Below the pieces are notes generated by a model that saw only the letters and a program-made list of their open reading frames with translations, was not told where the DNA came from and did not search any database. A program made the position numbers and the translations under genes. Of a stretch of 64,000 bases of DNA, positions 1-11,600 are shown piece by piece (positions within the stretch are counted from its first letter, which is position 1; each line of letters starts with the position of its first letter). Source of the DNA: Plumapathes pennacea (taxonomy: Eukaryota; Cnidaria; Anthozoa; Antipatharia; Myriopathidae); assembly GCA_964036295.1 (NCBI GenBank), contig OZ038463.1, positions 32,255,295 through 32,319,294 of the forward strand, given 5' to 3'.

Positions 1-3000
1 CTGAGATGGTCGAAAAATGTTGGAATTTTGACAAAATACTAAGGCTATAGCACAGGGTTTTTTGCCCATTTTGGCCAAAAATTGAAAACTCTTGAAACTT
101 TCAGGAAACCTTGTTTGGACAATATCAAGACTTTTTGCAATACATTTGCTTTATCTGTCTTCATCCGTAGGTGAGATATAGCAGCGTAAACGTGTCTCCT
201 TTGCGCAAAAGGTGTGATGTTTTAATTAGTGCGTGATTTGCTCTAATTTCTTGCGACGCGCGGGCTCAAAGTTTACAAAAACAATACAGAAACCGTCGAC
301 ATAGTCCCAGGAATGTTTCCTGAAAGTTTCATGCGATTCTGAGATGGTCGAAAAATGTTGGAATTTTGACAAAATACTAAGGCTATAGCACAGGGTTTTT
401 TGCCGATTTTGGCCAAAAATTGAAAACTCTTGAAACTTTCAGGAAACCTTGTTTGGACAATATGCAGACTTTTTGCAATACATTTGCTTTATCTGTCTTC
501 ATCTCTTGGCGAGATATAACAGCTTGAATATGTCTCCTTTGCGAGAAAGGTGTGATGTTTTAATTAGTGCGTGATTTGCTCTAATTTCTTGCGACGCGCG
601 GGTTCAAAGTTTACAAAAACAATACAGAAACCGTCGACATAGTCCCAGGAATGTTTCCTGAAAGTTTCATGCGATTCTGAGATGGTCGAAAAATGTTGGA
701 ATTTTGACAAAATACTAAGGCTATAGCACAGGGTTTTTTGCCGATTTTGGCCAAAAATTGAAAACTCTTGAAACTTTCAGGAAACCTTGTTTGGACAATA
801 AGAAGACTTTTTGCAATAAATTTGCTTTATCTGTCTTCATCCGTAGGTAAGATATAGCAGCGTAAACGTGTCTCCTTTGCGCGAAAGGTGTGATGTTTTA
901 ATTAGTGCGTGATTTGCTCTAACTTCTTGAGATGCGAAAGCTCAAAGTTTACAAAAACTAAGCAGAAACCGTCGACATAGTCCCAGGAATGTTTCCTGAA
1001 AGTTTCATGCGATTCTGAGATGGTCGAAAAATGTTGGAATTTTGACAAAATACTAAGGCTATAGCACAGGGTTTTTTGCCGATTTTGGCCAAAAATTGAA
1101 AACTCTTGAAACTTTCAGGAAACCTTGTTTGGACAATAAGAAGACTTTTTGCAATACATTTGCTTTATCTGTCTTCATCCGTAGGTGAGATATAGCAGCG
1201 TAAATGTGTCTCCTTTGCGCGAAAGGTGTGATGTCTTAATTAGTGTTTGATTTGCTCTAATTTCTTGCGACGCGCGGGCTCAAAGTTTACAGAAACTATG
1301 CATAAACCGTCGGCATAGTCCCAGGAATGTTTCCTGAAAGTTTTATGCGATTCTCAGATGGTCGAAAAATGTTGGAATTTTGACAAAATACTAAGGCTAT
1401 AGCACAGGGTTTTTTGCCGATTTTGGCCAAAAATTGAAAACTCTTGAAACTTTCAGGAAACCTTGTTTGGACAATAAGAAGACTTTTTGCAATACATTTG
1501 CTTTATCTGCCTTCATCCGTAGGTAAGATATAGCAGCGTAAATGTGTCTCCTTTGCGCGAAAGGTGTGATGTTTTAATTAGTGCGTGATTTGCTCTAATT
1601 TCTTGCGACGCGCGGGTTCAAAGTTTATAGAAACTATGCATAAACCGTCGGCATAGTCCCAGGAATGTTTCCTGAAAGTTTCATGCGATTCTGAGATGGT
1701 CGAAAAATGTTGGGATTTTGACAAAATACTAAGGCTATAGCACAGGGTTTTTTGCCGATTTTGGCCAAAAATTGAAAACTCTTGAAACTTTCAGGAAACC
1801 TTGTTTGGACAATAAGAAGACTTTTTGCAATACATTTGCTTTATCTGTCTTCATCCGTTGGCGAGATATAACAGCTTAAATGTCTCCTTTGCGCGAAAGG
1901 TGTGATGTTTTAATTAGTGCGTGATTTGCTCTAATTTCTTGCGACGCGCGGGCTCAAAGTTTACAAAAACTATGCAGAAACCGTCGACATAGTCTCAGGA
2001 ATGTTTCCTGAAAGTTTCATGCGATTCTGAGATGGTCGAAAAATGTTGGAATTTTGACAAAATACTAAGGCTATAGCACAGGGTTTTTTGCCCATTTTGG
2101 CCAAAAATTGAAAACTCTTGAAACTTTCAGGAAACCTTGTTTGGACAATAAGAAGACTTTTTGCAATACATTTGCTTTATCTGTCTTCCTCCGTAGGTGA
2201 GATATAGCAGCGTAAACGTGTCTCCTTTGCGCGAAAGGTGTGATGTTTTAATTAGTGCGTGATTTGCTCTAATTTCTTGCGACGCGCGGACTCAAAGTTT
2301 ACAGAAACTATGCAGAAACCGTCGGCATAGTCCCAGGAATGTTTCCTGAAAGTTTCATGCGATTCTGAGATGGTCGAAAAATGTTGGAATTTTGACAAAA
2401 TACTAAGGCTATAGCACAGGGTTTTTTGCCCATTTTGGCCAAAAATTGAAAACTCTTGAAACTTTCAGGAAACCTTGTTTGGACAATAAGAAGACTTTTT
2501 GCAATACATTTGCTTTATCTGTCTTCATCCGTTGGCGAGATATAACAGCTTAAATGTCTCCTTTGCGCGAAAGGTGTGATGTTTTAATTAGTGCGTGATT
2601 TGCTCTAATTTCTTGCGACGCGCGGGCTCAAAGTTTACAAAAACTATGCAGAAACCGTCGACATAGTCTCAGGAATGTTTCCTGAAAGTTTCATGCGATT
2701 CTGAGATGGTCGAAAAATGTTGGAATTTTGACAAAATACTAAGGCTATAGCACAGGGTTTTTTGCCCATTTTGGCCAAAAATTGAAAACTCTTGAAACTT
2801 TCAGGAAACCTTGTTTGGACAATAAGAAGACTTTTTGCAATACATTTGCTTTATCTGTCTTCCTCCGTAGGTGAGATATAGCAGCGTAAACGTGTCTCCT
2901 TTGCGCGAAAGGTGTGATGTTTTAATTAGTGCGTGATTTGCTCTAATTTCTTGCGACGCGCGGACTCAAAGTTTACAGAAACTATGCAGAAACCGTCGGC

Positions 3001-5487
3001 ATAGTCCCAGGAATGTTTCCTGAAAGTTTCATGCGATTCTGAGATGGTCGAAAAATGTTGGAATTTTGACAAAATACTAAGGCTATAGCACAGGGTTTTT
3101 TGCCGATTTTGGCCAAAAATTGAAAACTCTTGAAACTTTCAGGAAACCTTGTTTGGACAATAAGAAGACTTTTTGCAATACATTTGTTTTATCTGTCTTC
3201 ATCCGTTGGCGAGATATAACAGCTTAAATATGTCTCCTTTGCGCGAAAGGTGTGATGTTTTAATTAGTGCGTGATTTGCTCTAATTTCTTGCGACGCGCA
3301 ATCTCAAAGTTTACAAAAACTATGCAGAAACCGTCGACATAGTCCCAGGAATGTTTCCTGAAAGTTTCATGCGATTCTGAGATGGTCGAAAAATGTTGGA
3401 ATTTTGACAAAATACTAAGGCTATAGCACAGGGTTTTTTGCCCATTTTGGCCAAAAATTGAAAACTCTTGAAACTTTCAGGAAACCTTGTTTGGACAATA
3501 AGAAGACTTTTTGCAATACATTTGTTTTATCTGTCTTCATCCGTTGGCGAGATATAACAGCTTAAATATGTCTCCTTTGCGCGAAAGGTGTGATGTTTTA
3601 ATTAGTGCGTGATTTGCTCTAATTTCTTGCGACGCGCAATCTCAAAGTTTACAAAAACTATGCAGAAACCGTCGACATAGTCCCAGGAATGTTTCCTGAA
3701 AGTTTCATGCGATTCTGAGATGGTCGAAAAATGTTGGAATTTTGACAAAATACTAAGGCTATAGCACAGGGTTTTTTGCCCATTTTGGCCAAAAATTGAA
3801 AACTCTTGAAACTTTCAGGAAACCTTGTTTGGACAATAAGAAGACTTTTTGCAATACATTTGTTTTATCTGTCTTCATCCGTTGGCGAGATATAACAGCT
3901 TAAATATGTCTCCTTTGCGCGAAAGGTGTGATGTTTTAATTAGTGCGTGATTTGGTCTAATTTCTTGCGACGCGCAATCTCAAAGTTTACAAAAACTATG
4001 CAGAAACCGTCGACATAGTCCCAGGAATGTTTCCTGAAAGTTTCATGCGATTCTGAGATGGTCGAAAAATGTTGGAATTTTGACAAAATACTAAGGCTAT
4101 AGCACAGGGTTTTTTGCCGATTTTGGCCAAAAATTGAAAACTCTTGAAACTTTCAGGAAACCTTGTTTGGACAATAAGAAGACTTTTTGTAATACATTTG
4201 CTTTATCTGTCTTCCTCCGTAGGTGAGATATAGCAGCGTAAATGTGTCTCCTTTGCGCGAAAGGTGTGATGTTTTAATTAGTGCGTGATTTGGTCTAATT
4301 TCTTGCGACGCGCAATCTCAAAGTTTACAAAAACTATGCAGAAACCGTCGACATAGTCCCAGGAATGTTTCCTGAAAGTTTCATGCGATTCTGAGATGGT
4401 CGAAAAATGTTGGAATTTTGACAAAATACTAAGGCTATAGCACAGGGTTTTTTGCCGATTTTGGCCAAAAATTGAAAACTCTTGGAACTTTCAGGAAACC
4501 TTGTTTGGACAATAAGAAAACTTCGTGCAATACATTTGCTTTATCTGTCTTTATCCGTTGGCGAGATATAGCAGCTTTAATGTGTCTCCTTTGCGCGAAA
4601 GGTGTGATGTTTTAATTAGTGCGTGATGTGCTCTAATTTCTTGCGACGCGCGGTCTCAAAGTATATAAAAACTATGCAGAAACCGTCGGCATAGTCCCAG
4701 GAATGTTTCCTTAAAGTTTCATGCGATTCTGAGAGGGTCGAAAAATGTTGGAATTTTGACAAAATACTAAGGCCATAGCACAGGGTTTTTTTGTCAAAAA
4801 TTGAAATCTCTTAAAACTTTGAGGAAAGTTCCTTTGGACAATAACAAGATTATTTGCAATACATTTGCTTTATCTGTCGTCATCCATTGGTGAGAATTAG
4901 CAGCTTAAATTTGTCTCCTTTGCTCGAAGGTGTGATGTTTTAATTAGAGCATGATTTGCTCTAATTCTTCACGACGCGCAGGATAAAAGTTTACAAAAAC
5001 TACTTAAGTACCGTCGGCATTGTCGCAGGAACGCTTCCTCAAAATTTCATGCGATTCTGAGATAGTCGAAAAATAATCGGCTTTTTACAAAATATTAAGG
5101 CTATAGCACAGGGGTTTTTTGTGAAAAATTGAAAACTCTTGAAACTTTCAGGATACTTTCTTTGGACAAAGAAGACTTTTTGCAATACATTAGGTTTATC
5201 TGTCGTCATCCTTTGGCGAGATATAGCAGCTTAAATTTGGCTCCTTTGCTCGAAAGGTGTGATGTTTTACTTAGAGCATGATTTGCTTTAATTCTTCACG
5301 ACGCGCAGGATAAAAGTTTTCAAAAACTACGCAAAAATTGTCGGCATGCTCGGATTTTGACAAAATGCTAAGGCTATAGCACAGGGTTTTTTGTCAAAAA
5401 TTCAAAAGTCTTGAAACTTTTAGGAAACCTTCTTTGGACAATAATAAGACTTTTTGCAATACATTTGCTTTATCTCTCGTCATCGTC
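1..5487. repeat. 338-bp satellite array, about 16 tandem monomers
   Basis: Monomers start at 1, 339, 677, 1015, 1353, 1691, 2027, 2365, 2701, 3039, 3377, 3715, 4053, 4391, 4729 and 5057, judged from the recurring word ctgagatggtcg. The period is 338 bp (336 bp for two monomers); the last two or three are degenerate, and the final one is cut at 5487 where a minisatellite begins. Two sub-types differ around the word ccgt[a/t]gg. The array continues past the left edge of the window. No coding potential is seen. It may be pericentromeric or dispersed satellite; the sequence alone does not say which. Confidence 0.97.
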
Positions 5488-5488
5488 T

Positions 5489-6205
5489 CGATTCCATCAT
5501 GGTGAGAGACGATTCCATCACGGTGAGAAACAATTCCATCGCGGTGAGAGACGATTCCATCACGGTGACAGACGATTCCATCACGGTGACAGACGATTCC
5601 ATCACGGTGACAGACGATTCCATCCTGGTGAGAGACGATTCCATCACGGTGAGAGACGATAGTTCCATCCTGGTGAGAGACGATTCCATCCTGGTGAGAG
5701 ACGATTCCATCACGGTGAGAAACGATTCCATCGCGGTGAGAGACAATTCCATCGCGGTGAGAGACGATTCCATCCTGGTGAGAGACGATTCCATCACGGT
5801 GAGAAACGATTCCATCAAGGTGAGAGACAATTCCAGCAAGGTGAGAGACGATTCCATCCTGGTGAGAGACGATTCCATCCTGGTGAGAGATGATTCCATC
5901 ACGGTGAGAAACGATTCCATCACGGTGAGAGACGATTCCATCAGGGTGAGAGACGATTCCATCACGCTGAAAAACGATTCCATCATGGTGAGAGACGATT
6001 CCATCACGGTGAGAGACGATTCCATCCTGGCGAGAGACGATTCCATCTTGTTGAGAGACGATTCCATCACGGTGAGAAACGATTCCATCGCGGTGACGGA
6101 CGATTCCATCACGGTGACAGACGATTCCATCACGGTGACAGACAATTCCATCCCGGTGAGAGACGATTCCATCCTGGTGAGAGACGATTCCATCACGGTG
6201 TCACA
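5489..6205. repeat. 21-bp minisatellite, about 34 copies
   Basis: The unit is gattccatcacggtgagaga plus c (21 bp), with variants acggtgacagac and ctggtgagagac. It starts abruptly inside the last truncated 338-bp monomer. Because 21 is a multiple of three and most units carry no stop, long open frames exist on both strands: 5454-6347 (+) as seven-residue units like DSITVRD, 5411-5662 (+) as RRFHHGE units, and 5480-6214 (-) as MESSLTV units. One unit has a 3-bp insertion (near 5660), which keeps the first frame open. I read these frames as by-products of the repeat and not as proven genes. Confidence 0.95.
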
Positions 6206-6341
6206 CGGTGACATTTCAATTCATGACTTTTCAGGATGGTACGATGGAAGAGAAGGGGTTTTCGTTTTTGGGTCTTCGGTCTTCGTTTTGTTGACATCCA
6301 GCACTGGCGCAAACCTTTTTTATGTACCTGGCGAAAAGACA

Positions 6342-6433
6342 GATTAAAATTGCAATTAAAGAAACAACAATACTCTTAGTGTAAGAGGAAGATTAAAATT
6401 GCAATCAAAGCAACAACAATATTCTTAGTGTAG
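6342..6433. repeat. 49-bp tandem duplication
   Basis: The word gattaaaattgcaat occurs at 6342 and 6391, followed in both by aaag.aacaacaata.tcttagtgta. Two imperfect copies with a 49-bp period. Confidence 0.85.
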
Positions 6434-6540
6434 CATTCTAAAAAAACACTTTGTTCTGACCAGTCCCCAAACCCGTGTATAATGATTAAGTATCTAACGT
6501 CGTTTAATGATCTCTATATATTTCCCGAGAAGTCTCAACG

Positions 6541-6740
6541 TACCTGTATTTCATGTTCCTTTGTAAGGTTCGCGTTTAAGCTATAACTTAAGTCCATATT
6601 CCGATGACTAATGCTTGTGTCGGGTACAACTGATTCGTCCAGCTCGCAACATTCAGTCCAGAGAGCTTTGGTCTCTTCCCCAAGACAAAATATATCGCCG
6701 TCTTTCCTCAAACTTGTATGCAAGCCAATATGGAAGGTCA
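6541..6740 (-). CDS. possible lone coding exon, unrecognised
   Basis: The minus strand carries an open stretch ending in ATACAG followed by GTACGT, a good donor. The translation has ordinary composition (for example WTECCELDESVVPDTS) and is not low complexity. I do not recognise it, cannot fix the acceptor, and see no partner exons: satellite lies on one side and repeats on the other. It may be an exon relic or chance. Confidence 0.2.
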
Positions 6741-6843
6741 GTACAGGCGAAGAAAACATGAACGTAAGATCAATTCTGGCCATGTTTTGTTATGTTAGTT
6801 CCTAGTCCTCCTCAATTTTAACTACTGTTCTAGTTGTGTTTCC

Positions 6844-7055
6844 GTGGGGTCCCGGGTTTAGACCAAAATTTGCGATTTTCGACCCTATTTCAGACCAAAA
6901 TGTGGAATTTTCGACCCTATTTCAGACCAAATATCAAAATCTCCGACCCTATTTCAGACTAAAATGCTTAAATCGATACCCTATTTCACTATAAAATGCT
7001 GAAAATGATACCTTTGGGGCGGGATGAGCCATATAGGTATGTGCCCCCGGGTTGT
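6844..7055. repeat. dispersed 'ccctatttcagacc' repeat, copy 1
   Basis: Several tandem-like units of about 35 bp contain the phrase accctatttcagaccaaaat, and the block ends with cctttggggcggga and a short G/C-rich tail. The same unit and the same tail (cctttggggcggcacatacc) recur in the same orientation at 30380-30735. Confidence 0.8.
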
Positions 7056-7152
7056 TTCCATCTGGCAGTTTTCTAACGGTTCACATACACACACAAAAAC
7101 AGCTTTTTACGGCATTGAACAACCGAGATATGGGCTTTTGAAGTTCCAGATA

Positions 7153-7940
7153 CAGTCAAAGCTCTCCGGGCGGACACTCTCGTGAGCGGACAGCTCTGCT
7201 TACGGACACCTTCAGTTCACACCCCGTTTATAAATTCTCGCTCAAACTCTCTATTTACACATTCCCGTAAGCGGACGCAGACACTTTTTAGGGGTGATAT
7301 TTGGATTTTTCTTCTGTATTTAAGCTCCCGTAAGCGGACACTCTGGTGGAACCTTCAGAAAAACTAAATTGCAACTAATCAACTTCACAAGTAAAAGCAA
7401 TTGCAGTATTGCAAGTGAACGATGGCCGTTCAGTTCAATCTCCTACTGTTCTTTTATCCGGACGACTGCGGGCTCGCGACATGGTTCGTAACAGCACCCA
7501 GCTATGGAATTTTAATAAATTTCCGCTGGTTTGCCGTGGTGTGGACTCTTATTTACCACGATTCACGTCATCACATGGTCAAAATGTTGTGGACTCACGA
7601 GGCGCTTCGCTGAGTGAGTCCGCAACTAATTTTGACCATGTGATGACGTAAATCGTGGTAAATAAGAGTCCACACCATGGCAAACCAGTGGAAATTTCTT
7701 TTTTTACCACAATACTTAGAAATATACAGGAAACTTTCGTTGTATTTCGCTGCAAAACGTGACATGCTGGCGTCAGCATCGTTGTCTGGACTCTTATTTA
7801 CCACGGTAAATCGACCAATCAGAGAGCGACAAACTAGTGTGTTGTGGTAAAATAGTAAATTCACCGTCCAGGCCGCTCGTGATTCCTTCACGTAAGCGGA
7901 CAGTTCTAGTTACGGACAATTTTTCTGCTTCCTGATGGTG
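7153..7940. repeat. 'gcggacag' inverted-repeat element, disrupted
   Basis: The left part (from 7153, cagtcaaagctctccggg, then gagcggacagctctgcttac) and the right part (7885-7940, cgtaagcggacagttctagt) match the intact element at 16198-16382. The fold-back element at 7517-7697 lies between them, so the older copy appears split by a later insertion. Confidence 0.65.
7517..7697. repeat. fold-back element (long inverted repeat)
   Basis: The left arm 7517-7597 and right arm 7615-7697 are near-perfect reverse complements (for example gtgtggactcttatttacca against tggtaaataagagtccacac), joined by a 17-bp GC-rich centre. A partial third copy of the arm (tggactcttatttaccacgg) lies near 7790. No coding sequence. 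Confidence 0.9.
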
Positions 7941-8675
7941 CTCGCTCACGTGTTTCATCGAAGGGTTGAAGGAACACTTTAGAGTTCTCTGCAATCTTGC
8001 ATATAATTTTCGCTTTATTTAATAGCTATTAAATTCAACGTCAAACAAACCAGGGTCGAATCAAGTTTCTCCACACGTTAAAACACACTTTAAGAAATCC
8101 AATACGGGGACCTATATCTGAAATATTGTAGAGACTTTGCTGGAGTAGAGTCCGGTAAGTAGTGTTTGAACAATGGTCCAACTTGTAAAATACACGTGTA
8201 AATGTTTATTAAATTTGCAGGTGTTTGCCCGCCTAGCTAAAGTCTAAATGGGTTTTCGCACATCGGAGCAAGGTGCAGAGCAACTATAGGTTTTTGACAT
8301 TATACAGTATGACCTGGATGATTGACTATTTGAAAAATGTACTATCCTATAACACTATACGATAGCAATTGTTTTACCAGTCTTTTTGCTCAGTCTCTGC
8401 TTTGTCTAACAGTATCGGCCACCAGTCGTTGTTTACCTTTCATTTGTATTTATCCACTTGTTTGTTGATATTAACAGCACAGCTAATTGGGTCAAACATG
8501 CCATGTATCGCTCGCTTTTTGCTGGTTGTTTCCCAACCTTTTCCCGACATTTTGAATTCTATCTTTCAACAAAACCGTCTGAATAAGTCAAGATTCAGGC
8601 CCACATAAGACAAGAATGGCAGAGTGTGCGCATATCGGGACCAAACAATTCCTTCAAAGTTGATACTGAAGAGAA

Positions 8676-11600
8676 ATGCATTGGGAAGAAAAGAAACTAT
8701 CGTGGTCATTTGTCCTTCTGTTGTTCTTGGTGAAATGCTTTATTTTCTTGTCGTGTTCTCGATCACAAGTCGAGGCTGGTAAGTAGACGTGTCTTGACTT
8801 CAATCGACTGTTAATACCGGCTCAACACTTAAGGGGCCGGGCTATTTTGACAGGTTGACTGTCAGCGGCCGAGCCTTAAAATCAGTGTGGCGTACTAAAA
8901 TGTTGATGTGGCCGGAAAAACTCCGTAATGATCAACCGTTGGGAAAGTTTTACGCTAACGTTTCAAGTGTTAGCTCTCAGACAAAGAACTGACGCTCCAA
9001 ACGTCAGACGATTTATTTAACGGCGTTTAACTTTCTCAAATCAAGTTTTAGTCGATTTATCACGCGAGTCACAGGTATTATATCCACACCTGCCTACCAC
9101 ATGATATATTAATTTCTGGTAAAAGACTGAAAGAGGAAATCGGTTGAAAGGGTGTTTCAACAGCCACATGTGCCGTGTCAGAACGGAGTAAATATATACT
9201 TCAATCTAGCCGATCGTTCTATGAGTTATATATTAGATGTACGAGACTGTTGTATCGAACTTTGGCAGCGTGAATTAATGATCACAAAACATGTAACTAG
9301 GCACGTTACTCCAATTTTTCCTCCAGAATTATTATTCTTCCTCTTTTCTGTTTTCATTTGATTTTTCCCCTAATTCAATCATTCAATCCTTATTTGCCAC
9401 ACATTTACAAGTGTTTGCCTAATCTATTAAGTACTAATATCTAGCAGTATAGGAGATCTATGCAAGCTTGGTTGAGTCAGCTTTCCTAAGGCCCCGTTTA
9501 CACTTGAAAACTATTTCGGATACAAAGTTTCCACTTTTCCATTCCGAATTCGTTTTCTCTCCGGATTCACTAAAATGACACCTGATTCACAAAAACACTA
9601 CTATGGCAAATGGTTTGAACCCAGGAGTGTGAACAGTAGGTTGGTTGTGATCGTCCGGGTTAGAGTAGTCTCCAGAAAGACTGTCAGTCACCAACAACAG
9701 TCCTTCTGGAGACTACTCTAACCCGGACGATCACAAAAAACACTACTATAAACGCTTTCACGAATCCGGACACAAATGTCTCAAACCCTCATAATAAATT
9801 CACTCGTGCTCCCGTACTCTGTACTAGGTGTGTTGAGCAAGCCAGACTTCTACAAAGGAACTATATCAACAAGTGTGAGACAAAGAGTTCAACGAAACCA
9901 ATCGCTACATCCGGGAGGTAAGCTGAAAGACCAACAGCCCATAATTTACTGTCCACGTTAACCACAGCAACTGAACAGAAGGACAGTGGGCTCAGTTACA
10001 CTAATCAGTTTTATGCATGCCTTCAATTCGCCTTCATTGCCAAAGCAGATAGGCAGTGTTTAACCAAATAGTGGTCGGCCAGTGAGTGCACGGTGAACAT
10101 GATTGAGATTTTCAATTTTTTAAATTCCAGGCCGTTTTGTATGCTTAGTATACTAGCAACAATTACCGTACGGCCGCAGATAATTGAAAACGGACACTCG
10201 ATAATATGGGGACCCTATCTTTAGAGAAGTAGAGAAGTATTACTCGTTAAAAAAGCCCAGATCAGTAATTTTCTTTTTTCTGAATTATATGAAGGTACTC
10301 TTCTGGTTTTTGTATGAAGAAATTATTATAGTCTTGTATAAAAGCACTCTTTGTGTTTCTAACAGATATCATTCAAGGTGACATAAGGGTGGATGCGAGG
10401 TTGATTGCCATGATGGCAGGTCACAAGCGAGGCGCGATTTTGAGTCCAAAACAACACAGCTTCCTGTGGCCAGTGGAAATGGTCCAAAACAAGAAGACGA
10501 TAAGAATCCCTTACGAGTTCAGAAGCGGGATATTCGATGGCCTTTGTAAGTTAATGTCCCGTGGGGTGGGGGTGGGGGTGGGGGGAGGAGTTCTCCCATA
10601 TAATCCATGTACTATTTGCCGCCCGCTCGCCCCCCCCCCCCCCCCCCCCCCCAAAAGGGTGTCGGTTGTTAAGTATTTTAGTCTGAATAAGGCATAGATT
10701 GTGTCTCTTTTGGTGTGGAAGTGGGTAATCGATTTTAATTATTTTGAACATTTTCGTGCGTACGAAAGTTCGGTGTATCCGGCCCCAGAGCACTGCAGTT
10801 TCATCAAGCATGTGCTGTAAGAGGCTAAGAAGGCACTGGGTACGAGCCTTACAGTGTGGATGCGCGCGCAGCTTTGGTAAATAGTCTATTTCTGCTGTTG
10901 GTCCTTATTGTAGCATTTTTCTCTCCCTTAGCGAGTAAAGCGCAGCAGGCGGTGGAGGCAGCGTTTGACTACCTAAAGAAAAAGACTTGTATACGATTTG
11001 TCTCGAAGAACAGCAAAGACAAGGACTTTGTTGAAGTGTTTCCTGGATCAGGGTAAAACAGTCAGAGTGTAGCGAAGTTAACTCGTTTTCCATTATGTAA
11101 AACCATATATATCGTAGCCAGATTAAGGACACCGAAGTACAACTTCACCGCGGGGGCGTAAAGGCCTGCAATTGTAAGCCCAGCGATATTATGCGTCAAT
11201 TTATACATTCTTACATGAAGTAAACACAAACAACTTCTCTCTTTTCCTCAATTATACAAAAAATTGAAGCGCAAAACTCGCTCAGAGATCAGTGATAGTG
11301 GGATAGAAGCAACAGGTGGCTTTCTTTTTAATAGTCTTCAGAGAAAAATGCGGCATCCCTTTTCAGTATGTCATAAAAAATCTACCAGACTGGCCGTTGC
11401 CAGTAAGCTCGTGGGATTAGAGGAATTTTTGTCGCGCGTTTCTAAATATGCAAACTTGAGGGTAGCCGAGTCAATTTTTGCACATGGCGAATCCAAGAGC
11501 TCTTTATTTCATTATACTTTCACGGGAAAAGTATTTGTCGAGAGAAAAAAATCGAAAGGCCCCGTTGGAATTGAAATGCCACCATCTCCCTCTGAGTAAT

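Noticed and set aside
1-5487. CRISPR-like array
   Set aside because: Direct repeats of 338 bp without unique spacers in a eukaryotic context; it is satellite DNA.
5480-6214. 244-codon minus-strand frame and other long frames over the 21-bp array
   Set aside because: They follow directly from a stop-free repeat whose length is a multiple of three; no splice sites, start context or domain.
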